A stretch of DNA of 17,971 nt from contig DFVG01000034.1 in assembly GCA_002379985.1 (NCBI GenBank), forward strand, positions 524 to 18,494, read 5' to 3'. Source of the stretch: Flavobacteriaceae bacterium UBA4166. Its GTDB lineage: Bacteria; Bacteroidota; Bacteroidia; Flavobacteriales; Flavobacteriaceae. Positions 1 to 6,689 of this stretch are shown in pieces (the first letter of the stretch is position 1; each line of letters starts with the position of its first letter). The notes beneath the pieces are model-generated. The model did not search any database, had not been told where the DNA came from, and was given only the letters and a program-made list of their open reading frames with translations. The position numbers were made by a program, and so were the translations under genes.

Positions 1-335
1 GTAGAGTACAAGGTGATGTTCTTTTCAACTAACATCTCACCGTACTTATACTTGTTTTCGAAGGTAGACGCTTTGGGTTTTCTATCGGGATGTAGTCCTC
101 CAAAAAGCTCTTGCACGAACATTTTTGCAACGCGTGTGGGAGTTCCTTTTAGGCTGTCATCAGTGAGGTCAAGTCCTAAGGTTTCCATGATGTGATGCAC
201 ATCCTTTTTGATCAACGCGATCTTTTCAATATCACTTTTTTCAAAAGCATCCGGTCGCAAAGGGGTATCACTCGATCCACTAACGTGGTCATCGCCAATT
301 CGCTCTATTTCCCTTAGTTGTTTTTCCAAATCCAT
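1..335 (-). CDS. folE: GTP cyclohydrolase I (partial, N-terminal part)
   Basis: GTP cyclohydrolase I converts GTP to 7,8-dihydroneopterin triphosphate, the first step of the folate/pterin pathway, in the cytoplasm. Only the first 111 codons are in the window; the reading frame is open at base 1. Reverse-strand translation starts MDLEKQLREIERIGDD and contains ETLGLDLTDDSLKGTPTRVA, then FVQELFGGLHP and NKYKYGEMLVEKNITLYS. This is the family's conserved region just before its zinc-binding Cys-Glu-His-His segment, which would lie outside the window. The ATG at 333-335 is the natural start, and a good TAnnTTTG -10-like box lies 33 bases upstream of it. The gene follows the outer-membrane protein gene on the same strand, but a strong hairpin separates them, so it is probably its own transcript. 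The identification is firm; only completeness cannot be judged. Confidence 0.93.
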   Translation of the reverse strand, partial: MDLEKQLREIERIGDDHVSGSSDTPLRPDAFEKSDIEKIALIKKDVHHIMETLGLDLTDDSLKGTPTRVAKMFVQELFGGLHPDRKPKASTFENKYKYGEMLVEKNITLYS

Positions 336-368
336 AGCAGTATTCGTAATATAATTGCTTTGAGGGCA

Positions 369-376
369 CAAAGATA
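369..376 (-). promoter_or_regulatory. Candidate folE promoter (-7 element)
   Basis: On the minus strand this reads TATCTTTG, a full match to the Bacteroidota -7 consensus TAnnTTTG, 33 bases upstream of the folE ATG. No clear TTG -33 element sits at the expected 19-21 base spacing, so this rests on one box only. Confidence 0.45.
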
Positions 377-416
377 CGTATTAGAATTTTTCTCGCCGCC
401 ATCGGCGTAGTTTAAA

Positions 417-451
417 TTAAAAAGCAGCATTTTTACTATGCTGCTTTTTAA
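417..451 (-). terminator. Intrinsic terminator after the FadL-type gene
   Basis: A perfect 14-bp inverted repeat (TTAAAAAGCAGCAT at 417-430 and ATGCTGCTTTTTAA at 438-451) encloses a 7-base loop. It begins 25 bases beyond the stop of the outer-membrane protein gene read on the minus strand, and the descending arm carries five Ts. It lies upstream of the folE promoter box, so it should insulate folE from the envelope operon. Confidence 0.8.
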
Positions 452-475
452 TATTGCTTTTTAAAATGAACTAAC

Positions 476-1993
476 TTAGAGTTGTAACCCTAAGGTGACC
501 ACAACATTACTATTGGTGGTATTCACGGCTCCTCTTGTGGTAAGTCCCGTAGCATAGAGCTGCTGATTACGATTGCGCTCTGCGGTTGCATACGCTACAT
601 CCAGATGTAGCTTTCCGAAGTTATATCCCAAACCTAAAGAGTATCCTGTAAGATCCCCGAGGGTTGTTTCGTTTACATACATACTTTCTTCATAGCGGAA
701 ACCACCGCGCAAACTGAAATTTTGAATGCGATATTCGCCTCCCAAACGATAGGAAGACGCTCCTTTTAATTGACTTTCAATGAATGCATTTTCAGCTGCA
801 AAGACTGCATCATCATCAGGACGAAATTCTATATTAGAATAGTCTTTATATCCGTAGTCAAAACTAATAAGACCTTCGCCTCCAAAAATATAGGCGGCGC
901 TCGCTGTGACTTTTCCGGGGGTGCGTAAATTATAGTCGGGATAAACATTAATTACACCTGGGGCTACGACTTCATTAAAAGTATCATCATCTTGAAGTCT
1001 TCTTGTTTCGATAGCCTGACTTGTTTCTTCGGAAATAGTAAAATAGGTAGGTGTTTCTAACGATAGTCCAAGTCTAAACCCATCGCCCACCTTTGCAATG
1101 GCACCAATCTGTGCGGAAAATCCTGCGCCAAGTACTGAGAGGTTTTCTTCAAACCGAACGCGATCTACCGTGCTGCCCTCATTATCATTCGCTTCAAACA
1201 AAAAAGTGCTCTGATCATAATTAATGATGTGGGAATTCAAATTCGCCCCGAAAAAGAAATTATCTGTAAACTGTGTTCCAACATTCAATGTGTACTTCGC
1301 TTGATATCCCTGACTCAAAAAAGTGTATTCTTGATCAAAACTTCCAGATGCAATATTTGAAACATATGTAGTCCCTTCAGGATTTGTCGTTGCTGGGTCA
1401 ATTATAAAAGTTTGATATCCAAGGAATGCATTTTGTGCTCCTACGCCTCGTGTTTCTCCTAAAATACTGTAACGGCCATTAATAGTTTCATCAGAAAAAA
1501 CTTCCAGCTCCTCTAATGGAATTCCTTGTGCTTGATTCAAGAAAAAGGAGCCAATTGTATTATTTGCCCTTCCGTCAATATACAGTTGATTGTCAAAATT
1601 CTGTGTTTGATTGTAATTGATACCAATAGAGAATTTTTTCCAAGGAGATTCTGCGTTGGGATTGTTAAAAACAAACACACCTCCTAAATGATTGAGGTCG
1701 AAAGCGTCTTCTTCGGAAGCCGTCTGAGTGCCAAAATAAGTGGCCCTGTTCTCTAGATTCTGATACGTAAACGAGCCGGCAAAGCTATTGTCTAAAAACA
1801 CGGCGCTACCGGCAGGGTTGATAGCCATGGCTGATAGATCACCACCCAGCGCTCCAAAGGCCCCGCTCATCGCACTAAAACGGGCCGTCCCTTGTGTGTC
1901 GTCTAGACTATATCGGAGTCCGTCTGTGATGGTTTGTCCAATTCCGGGAGTGCAAAAGATACCCAGCATGAGTAAGAATACGATTCTTTTCAT
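476..1993 (-). CDS. FadL/OmpP1-type outer-membrane transport protein
   Basis: This is a predicted outer-membrane beta-barrel of the OmpP1/FadL/TodX type, a family that carries hydrophobic molecules across the outer membrane; the substrate here cannot be deduced. The 505-residue protein opens with a signal peptide (MKRIVFLLMLGIFCTPGIGQ). The family's N-terminal block follows at about residues 36-65: GTARFSAMSGAFGALGGDLS, then AINPAGSAVF. The rest alternates short polar and aromatic strands and ends in a strand-like VVVTLGLQL. I chose the ATG at 1991-1993. An in-frame TTG two codons upstream is possible, but it would put two extra residues ahead of a normal signal peptide. Thirty-two bases separate it from the upstream lipoprotein gene, which suggests one transcript. 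The leader is A/T-rich with no Shine-Dalgarno. Family assignment is confident; function is inferred only from the family. Confidence 0.85.
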   Translation of the reverse strand: MKRIVFLLMLGIFCTPGIGQTITDGLRYSLDDTQGTARFSAMSGAFGALGGDLSAMAINPAGSAVFLDNSFAGSFTYQNLENRATYFGTQTASEEDAFDLNHLGGVFVFNNPNAESPWKKFSIGINYNQTQNFDNQLYIDGRANNTIGSFFLNQAQGIPLEELEVFSDETINGRYSILGETRGVGAQNAFLGYQTFIIDPATTNPEGTTYVSNIASGSFDQEYTFLSQGYQAKYTLNVGTQFTDNFFFGANLNSHIINYDQSTFLFEANDNEGSTVDRVRFEENLSVLGAGFSAQIGAIAKVGDGFRLGLSLETPTYFTISEETSQAIETRRLQDDDTFNEVVAPGVINVYPDYNLRTPGKVTASAAYIFGGEGLISFDYGYKDYSNIEFRPDDDAVFAAENAFIESQLKGASSYRLGGEYRIQNFSLRGGFRYEESMYVNETTLGDLTGYSLGLGYNFGKLHLDVAYATAERNRNQQLYATGLTTRGAVNTTNSNVVVTLGLQL

Positions 1994-2025
1994 ATACAAT
2001 TTTTTTTATTTTTTTTTGAAGAATA

Positions 2026-3051
2026 TTATCCGCGTCCGCCGCCTCTTCTTCCGCCACCACCGCTACGTGCGCCGCTGCTTCTTGAGCCACCGCCTCTGCT
2101 AAAACCGCTGCTGCGACTTGATGAGGATCTGTTGATGGAGCTAGATCGTCGACTTGAATTTGGACGACTGAAGGACGAGGATCGTGAACTACGATTGTTT
2201 CGAATAGCTCGTGAAGATCGGTTTGTCCCTCTACTATTTCTATTGATCGTACCGCGTCTTGAAGAATTGAAACTATTCGTGGCGCGTGTGTTACTTCGAC
2301 GTGCATTATTGCGATTGATTCTTCGATTCAATTCAGAACGAGAGTAGGAGGTTCGTCCCGAAGTAGCATTGGTGCGCCCCCGATTTGCAGAACGCCCGGC
2401 TAGATAATCAGTATTTCTTCTTCCGCGATTATAGGCATATCCATTATAGTACCCGCCATAATAGTTGTTGTAATATGGGTTTCCATAATATCCGCCCCAT
2501 CCGCCATAGTAGCCTCCATACCAGTAAGGGTTTCCGTAGAATCCACCCCAACCAAATCCACCATTCCAGGCCCAAGGATTATAATATCCATATCCCCAGC
2601 CGATGCCCCAGTAAGGTCGGTTCCAGCCCCAACCCCAGCCGCCGTACCAACCGGTATTCCAGCCCCAGCCGCCGTTGTTGTAGACGTTTACGGTTACATT
2701 TTCTGAATTGGTACCCCAAGCACCGTATCCTTCGGTGTAGGCGGGTTCTTCAATGATAATGTTTCCGTCTTCGTCAAGGGATTCATTACTAGAGTAAGCT
2801 TCTATATTGGTGAAGACAGCGCCTTCCTCAGGAACTTCTTCAAAGGTCTTATCTTTCGATTGAAAGTATTGTCTGTAATAACTTGATTTAGAATCTTCTT
2901 CAGCAGCGGCCATATTTTGAGATTCTGAAGCATAAATGCCGTCAGATTCGTAAGCCGACTGGCTTGAAGAACAAGAGGCAGCTAGCAAAGCGAAAATTCC
3001 TGCTACGAAGAGAGGAGTTTGCTTTTTTAACTGATGGTATAAGGTACGCAT
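2026..3051 (-). CDS. Low-complexity lipoprotein, Trp/Tyr/Gly-rich core and Arg/Ser-rich tail
   Basis: I do not recognise a characterised family. The 341-residue protein has a lipoprotein signal peptide with lipobox LAASC, lipidated Cys at residue 27. A charged, Ser/Glu-rich linker follows (about 28-105), with an acidic patch LDEDGNIIIEE at 92-102. Residues 127-206 are dominated by Gly, Trp, Tyr and Asn in repeats such as YYGGWGGYYGNPYY. From about 209 to the end composition switches to Arg, Ser, Asn and Gly, finishing with RGG-like blocks (GGGGRRGGGRG). Such layouts are seen in unnamed Bacteroidota envelope proteins. The protein is probably anchored at the envelope, with an aromatic patch and a highly basic tail. 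The gene sits 32 bases upstream of the FadL-type gene on the same strand, so the two are likely co-expressed. The ATG at 3049-3051 is the only sensible start. Other frames here are open because of biased composition and are not genes. Confidence 0.8.
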   Translation of the reverse strand: MRTLYHQLKKQTPLFVAGIFALLAASCSSSQSAYESDGIYASESQNMAAAEEDSKSSYYRQYFQSKDKTFEEVPEEGAVFTNIEAYSSNESLDEDGNIIIEEPAYTEGYGAWGTNSENVTVNVYNNGGWGWNTGWYGGWGWGWNRPYWGIGWGYGYYNPWAWNGGFGWGGFYGNPYWYGGYYGGWGGYYGNPYYNNYYGGYYNGYAYNRGRRNTDYLAGRSANRGRTNATSGRTSYSRSELNRRINRNNARRSNTRATNSFNSSRRGTINRNSRGTNRSSRAIRNNRSSRSSSFSRPNSSRRSSSINRSSSSRSSGFSRGGGSRSSGARSGGGGRRGGGRG

Positions 3052-3079
3052 ATCTGCTGTTTTAAATTGTTGGACATTA

Positions 3080-3087
3080 TAAAAATA
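3080..3087 (-). promoter_or_regulatory. Weak candidate promoter of the lipoprotein-FadL operon
   Basis: The minus strand reads TATTTTTA, seven of eight positions of TAnnTTTG, 28 bases before the lipoprotein ATG. I find no -33 TTG at the right distance, so this is only a candidate. Confidence 0.3.
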
Positions 3088-3141
3088 ACTAGTTTTGCCG
3101 AGAATAATGGCTAAATAAAAACTAAAATTTTCATCTATAAA

Positions 3142-3158
3142 GGCACAATATCTGTGCC
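3142..3158 (+). repeat. Perfect inverted repeat in the proS leader
   Basis: GGCACA (3142-3147) and TGTGCC (3153-3158) flank ATATC and end 12 bases before the proS ATG. It could be an operator for a dimeric regulator or a small 5'-UTR hairpin affecting translation of proS. There is no T run, so it is not a terminator. The half-sites are short, so chance is possible. Confidence 0.35.
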
Positions 3159-3170
3159 AAATAACCGGCT

Positions 3171-4646
3171 ATGGCAAAGAATTTAACTTCACGGGCACAA
3201 GATTACTCGAAATGGTATAATGAATTAGTGATTCAAGCAGATCTCGCCGAAAATTCTGGAGTGCGGGGTTGTATGGTTATTAAACCATATGGATTTGCGA
3301 TTTGGGAACGAATGCAGGCAGAGTTGGATCGAATGTTCAAAGAAACCGGTCACCAGAATGCGTATTTTCCGTTATTCATTCCGAAAAGCTATTTCAGTAA
3401 AGAAGCGAGCCACGTGGATGGATTTGCCAAAGAATGTGCTGTGGTGACCCACTATCGTCTAAAAAATGATGAAGACGGAAATGGAATCGTTGTAGACCCT
3501 GATGCCAAATTAGAAGAAGAATTGATTGTTCGGCCTACTTCAGAAACGATTATATGGGATACCTATCGGAAATGGGTACAATCGTATCGCGATCTACCAA
3601 TTTTGGTGAATCAATGGGCAAATGTGGTGCGTTGGGAAATGCGTACACGTTTGTTTTTGCGTACTGCTGAATTCTTATGGCAGGAGGGTCATACCGCGCA
3701 TGCTACGAAGTCTGAAGCAATTGCTGAAGCGGAGCAAATGATGAATGTGTATGCCGATTTCGTCGAAAACTTTATGGCCGTGCCGGTGGTAAAAGGATTA
3801 AAGTCGGAAAGCGAACGTTTCGCAGGAGCTTTGGAAACCTATTGCATTGAAGCTTTGATGCAAGACGGAAAAGCATTGCAAGCAGGTACGTCTCATTTTC
3901 TAGGTCAGAATTTTGCCAAAGCCTTTGATGTGAAATTTGCAGATAAAGACGGAAAACTTGAGCATGTTTGGGCCACGTCTTGGGGAGTGTCTACGCGTTT
4001 GATGGGAGCACTCATTATGACCCACAGTGATGATAATGGATTGGTGTTACCTCCAAATTTGGCGCCAGATCAAGTAGTGATCGTTCCTATCTATAGAAAT
4101 GAAGAACAATTTGAAGCTGTGAGCCAAGTTGCTAATACGTTGGTGAAATCTCTTCGATCTAAGAATATTCGCGTAAAGTTTGACGATCGAGACACCCACA
4201 AACCCGGTTGGAAATTCAATGAATACGAACTTAAAGGCGTGCCATTGCGAATTGCCATTGGTCCTAAAGATGTTGAAAAAGGAACGGTAGAATTGGCGCG
4301 TCGTGATACGTTAGAGAAATCCTTCGTGGCGCAAGAAGAAGTTGCTTCGAAGGTGGAAGCGCTTTTGGGTGAAATTCAATCGAACTTATTTACAAAAGCC
4401 TTTGATTTCCGCGAGGCGAACACAACCAGTGTCGATTCGTATGAGGAATTCAAAAAAGTGTTGGAAGAAAAAGGCGGGTTTATTTTAGCGCATTGGGACG
4501 GCACCCCTGAAACCGAAGAGCGCATCAAAAATGAAACAAAAGCCACCATTCGCTGTTTGCCGCTCACAGAAAACGAAGCTGCTGGAAGCTGCATGGTTAC
4601 TGGAAAGCCGTCCAAGCAACGCGTGCTTTTTGCGAAGGCCTACTAA
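3171..4646 (+). CDS. proS: Prolyl-tRNA synthetase, archaeal/eukaryotic-type
   Basis: A class II aminoacyl-tRNA synthetase that charges tRNA-Pro with proline in the cytoplasm. The 491-residue protein matches the shorter archaeal/eukaryotic-like ProRS form used by Bacteroidota, without the large editing insertion of the E. coli type. Visible landmarks are the motif 1 region GVRGCMVIKPYGFAIWERMQ (about 30-50), motif 2 WEMRTRLFLRTAEFLWQEGH (about 160-180), motif 3 WGVSTRLMGALIM followed by HSDDNGLVLPP (about 271-300), an anticodon-binding domain (VVIVPIYRNEE onward, about 302-400), and the C-terminal domain ending in FAKAY with the characteristic final Tyr. That C-terminal domain shows only two cysteines (462 and 474), so a full four-Cys zinc site is not present. 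The ATG at 3171 gives the family's usual N-terminus. No strong promoter or terminator was found; the A/T run just after the stop is at best a weak terminator. Confidence 0.97.
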   Translation: MAKNLTSRAQDYSKWYNELVIQADLAENSGVRGCMVIKPYGFAIWERMQAELDRMFKETGHQNAYFPLFIPKSYFSKEASHVDGFAKECAVVTHYRLKNDEDGNGIVVDPDAKLEEELIVRPTSETIIWDTYRKWVQSYRDLPILVNQWANVVRWEMRTRLFLRTAEFLWQEGHTAHATKSEAIAEAEQMMNVYADFVENFMAVPVVKGLKSESERFAGALETYCIEALMQDGKALQAGTSHFLGQNFAKAFDVKFADKDGKLEHVWATSWGVSTRLMGALIMTHSDDNGLVLPPNLAPDQVVIVPIYRNEEQFEAVSQVANTLVKSLRSKNIRVKFDDRDTHKPGWKFNEYELKGVPLRIAIGPKDVEKGTVELARRDTLEKSFVAQEEVASKVEALLGEIQSNLFTKAFDFREANTTSVDSYEEFKKVLEEKGGFILAHWDGTPETEERIKNETKATIRCLPLTENEAAGSCMVTGKPSKQRVLFAKAY

Positions 4647-4671
4647 TTTTTTTGAAAAAAATAATAAAGGG

Positions 4672-4702
4672 TTTGCAGCATAAAAAAATAGTTGTATTTT
4701 TG
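4672..4702 (+). promoter_or_regulatory. Bacteroidota-type promoter for tRNA-Glu and rpsT
   Basis: TTTG at 4672-4675 and TATTTTTG at 4695-4702 are separated by 19 bases, a textbook -33/-7 pair for this phylum. The expected start of transcription falls a few bases downstream, about 10-15 bases before the mature tRNA. This is the clearest promoter in the window. Confidence 0.8.
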
Positions 4703-4723
4703 CATCCGCAAATTAAAACAATG

Positions 4724-4798
4724 GGCCCATTCGTCTAGTGGTTAGGACGCAAGGTTTTCATCCTTGAAACAGGAGTTCGATTCTCCTATGGGCTACCA
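4724..4798 (+). tRNA. tRNA-Glu (anticodon TTC)
   Basis: A complete 75-base cloverleaf. The acceptor stem GGCCCAT pairs with ATGGGCT, with a G-U closing pair, then discriminator A and an encoded CCA. The D-loop region is TCGTCTAGTGGTTAGGA. The anticodon arm has stem AAGG/CCTT around loop TTTTCAT, giving anticodon TTC at 4757-4759. The T arm has GGAG/CTCC around TTCGATT. It lies between a strong promoter and rpsT, whose ATG begins only 17 bases after the CCA end, so both are probably on one primary transcript that is cut at the tRNA 3' end. Confidence 0.97.
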
Positions 4799-4815
4799 AA
4801 TTAAGAGAAAGTATT

Positions 4816-5067
4816 ATGGCGAATCACAAGTCAGCGTTAAAAAGAATTCGAAACAGCAAAACCAAGCGTCTTAGCAATCGGTATCAGCACAAAACCACTC
4901 GTAATGCAGTGAAGAAGCTGAAAGAAACTACGCAAAAGAAAGAAGCAGAGAAGTTATTGCCGGAAGTGATGTCTATGGTTGATAAATTAGCCAAGAAAAA
5001 TATCATTCACGATAACAAGGCTGCGAACTTAAAATCGCAATTGGCGAAACACGTAGCAGCACTATAA
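4816..5067 (+). CDS. rpsT: 30S ribosomal protein S20
   Basis: S20 (bS20) binds 16S rRNA early in assembly of the small subunit. The 83-residue, Lys/Arg-rich helical protein begins MANHKSALKRIRNSKTKRL, the family's conserved opening, followed by NRYQHKTTRNAVKKL and the conserved C-terminal NIIHDNKAANLKSQLAKHV. Length is normal. The ATG at 4816 is preceded by an AGAGAAAG purine run that may aid initiation, which is unusual in this phylum. It appears to share a promoter with tRNA-Glu 17 bases upstream, and a strong terminator follows 24 bases after the stop. Confidence 0.97.
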   Translation: MANHKSALKRIRNSKTKRLSNRYQHKTTRNAVKKLKETTQKKEAEKLLPEVMSMVDKLAKKNIIHDNKAANLKSQLAKHVAAL

Positions 5068-5090
5068 CATACAATTTCTCTTATCGAAAC

Positions 5091-5121
5091 AAAGCCTTCA
5101 GATATTCTGAAGGCTTTTTTT
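5091..5121. terminator. Intrinsic terminator between rpsT and coaD
   Basis: An 11-bp perfect stem (AAAGCCTTCAG / CTGAAGGCTTT) with loop ATATT is followed on the plus strand by a seven-T run, ending the tRNA-Glu/rpsT transcript. On the minus strand the hairpin is followed by TTTGTTT and lies 21 bases past the coaD stop, so it probably serves both convergent units. Confidence 0.88.
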
Positions 5122-5141
5122 ATATATTATCGGTGTGTATA

Positions 5142-5579
5142 TTATGGGACAAGAGAACTGAAATCCCCATCATTTCTGGCGATATCGCGCACAATGGAGG
5201 AGGAGATAAAGCTGTATTCCGGACTCGAAATGATAAAAACACTCTCTACTCCATTTACTTTTTGATTGGCTTGCGCAATGGTTTGTTCGTACGTAAAATC
5301 AGCCGGATTTCGGAGTCCGCGTAACAAAAACTGCGCCTTCATTTTCTTGCAAAACGCAGCAGTCAGCCCTTCATAAACCGCCACCTTTATCTTTGAATTT
5401 CCGGAAAACGCTTTTTCTATTTGTGCTTTTCGTTCTTCCAAGGACCACATATACTTCTTAGCCGCATTGGTCCCAATAGCGATGATGATCTCATCAAAAA
5501 GCGGCATGGCGCGTTCCACAATATCTACGTGGCCCAGCGTAATGGGATCAAAAGAACCTGGAAATACTGCGCGTTTCAT
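5142..5579 (-). CDS. coaD: Pantetheine-phosphate adenylyltransferase
   Basis: CoaD transfers AMP from ATP to 4'-phosphopantetheine to give dephospho-CoA, the penultimate step of coenzyme A synthesis. The 145-residue protein shows the nucleotidyltransferase signature PGSFDPITLGH at residues 7-17 (the HxGH-type motif is TLGH). It also has QFLLRGLRNPADFTYE, the substrate-contacting block, and the C-terminal ISSSIVRDIA (ISSTxVR-type) that binds the ATP phosphates. Length is slightly below the usual 150-165 residues, with a short C-terminus, but all motifs are present. It lies 30 bases downstream of ddl on the same strand, consistent with a ddl-coaD operon. Confidence 0.96.
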   Translation of the reverse strand: MKRAVFPGSFDPITLGHVDIVERAMPLFDEIIIAIGTNAAKKYMWSLEERKAQIEKAFSGNSKIKVAVYEGLTAAFCKKMKAQFLLRGLRNPADFTYEQTIAQANQKVNGVESVFIISSPEYSFISSSIVRDIARNDGDFSSLVP

Positions 5580-5609
5580 ATATAAAGAATTCTAAGTATC
5601 GTAAAAATA

Positions 5610-6593
5610 CTATTTTTCTTCGGAAGCACTTTCTACCAAATAACCGAAAAAATCGGTCAAGGTCATGCCCGCGGCACGCACTTGTTTAGGGATAATACTT
5701 TCTTTCGACAAACCGGGTGTAGTATTGGTTTCAATAAAATGTGGAATATCATCTTGTAAGATATACTCACTTCGGGTCACACCATTCATGTTGAGCACCT
5801 GATAAATCCTAATCGCTTCTTTACGAACCGCTTCAGCGATTTCTTCGGAAATCCGTGCGGGAGTAATTTCGTCTGACTTCCCCTCATACTTGGCTTCATA
5901 GTCAAAAAATTCATTTTCAGAAACGATCTCCGTGATGGGTAGTACTACGATCTCACCATTCTTACGATAGGTGCCCACGGAAACTTCTACACCTTGCAAT
6001 GCCGATTCGATCAATACCTCTTTATCTTCCAAAAACGCTTTTTCCAATGCCGGAAGAAGATCTTCCATTTCTTTGACCTTGCTAATTCCAAAACTGGATC
6101 CGGCTCGATTGGGTTTCACAAAGCAGGGTAATCCTACCCGTTTGATAATTTCTTCCACCGGAACTTCAGACCCTTGATTGAGATAATAGGAGTTGGCGAC
6201 GTGAATTCCGAAGTTCTTGAGTACCGAAAGACAATCTCGTTTGTTAAAGCTCAAGGCCGCTTGATAATAGTTGGCACTGGTCTGCGGAATGCCCAGCATA
6301 TGCCAATAGGCCGCTAAAATTCCATCTTCGCCCGGAGTACCGTGGATGGTGTTGAAAATAACGTCGGGAATAATTTTAAGACCGTTCACTTCAAAACTAA
6401 AATCTGCTTTGTCTACCGGAACTCTTTCGCCGCTATCAGGGCTATAAAACCAACCGGAAGATAGGATATGAACCGGATAGATGTCATATACTGCTCCATC
6501 TAAAAACTCACAAACAATGCTTCCGCTTTTTAGAGAAATATCACGCTCACTGGAATAGCCACCCATGGCTACGGCAACCCGCTTTTTATTCAT
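5610..6593 (-). CDS. ddl: D-alanine--D-alanine ligase
   Basis: Ddl joins two D-alanines with ATP to make the dipeptide that ends the peptidoglycan stem peptide. The 327-residue ATP-grasp enzyme shows GGYSSERDISLKSG near residue 11 (N-terminal substrate-binding loop), HGTPGEDG (about 85-92), CFVKPNRAGSSFGISKV (ATP-grasp nucleotide loop, about 157-173), and FIETNTTPGLSKESIIP near 287-303, whose Glu and Asn bind the catalytic Mg ions. The start ATG at 6591-6593 gives the usual N-terminus. Downstream is coaD after 30 bases. Upstream, and divergent, is a PASTA-domain protein gene; PASTA domains are associated with peptidoglycan binding, so the shared 96-base gap links two envelope functions. Possible -7 boxes on the minus strand are weak. 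Confidence 0.97.
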   Translation of the reverse strand: MNKKRVAVAMGGYSSERDISLKSGSIVCEFLDGAVYDIYPVHILSSGWFYSPDSGERVPVDKADFSFEVNGLKIIPDVIFNTIHGTPGEDGILAAYWHMLGIPQTSANYYQAALSFNKRDCLSVLKNFGIHVANSYYLNQGSEVPVEEIIKRVGLPCFVKPNRAGSSFGISKVKEMEDLLPALEKAFLEDKEVLIESALQGVEVSVGTYRKNGEIVVLPITEIVSENEFFDYEAKYEGKSDEITPARISEEIAEAVRKEAIRIYQVLNMNGVTRSEYILQDDIPHFIETNTTPGLSKESIIPKQVRAAGMTLTDFFGYLVESASEEK

Positions 6594-6663
6594 ACCAAAA
6601 TCAACTTGAATTCGTTTATAAAAATATCACTAATAGGAAGAAAGATACTAACTTTAGGTTTAC

Positions 6664-6671
6664 TATTTTTG
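6664..6671 (+). promoter_or_regulatory. Candidate promoter of the PASTA-rluD operon
   Basis: TATTTTTG is a full match to TAnnTTTG and lies 18 bases before the ATG at 6690. A -33 TTG is not evident. Its position argues that the in-frame ATG at 6606 is not the start, because it would lie upstream of the transcript. Confidence 0.45.
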
Positions 6672-6689
6672 TTCCGAAACAAGAAACCT

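Noticed and set aside
1994..1999. TTG start two codons upstream for the FadL-type protein
   Set aside because: The ATG at 1991-1993 gives a normal signal peptide directly; TTG is not needed.
1908..2756. Several open frames overlapping the low-complexity lipoprotein gene on both strands
   Set aside because: They arise from the biased Gly/Trp/Tyr/Arg/Ser codon composition of the real gene; none has a signal peptide or family resemblance.
4645..4662. ATTTTTTTGAAAAAAAT after proS as a terminator
   Set aside because: The stem is A/T only with almost no loop, so it is too weak to call; at best it slows polymerase.
6606..6689. Longer N-terminus (28 extra residues) for the PASTA protein
   Set aside because: It would begin upstream of the TATTTTTG promoter box, adds a second hydrophobic segment atypical of the family, and fills most of the divergent promoter region.
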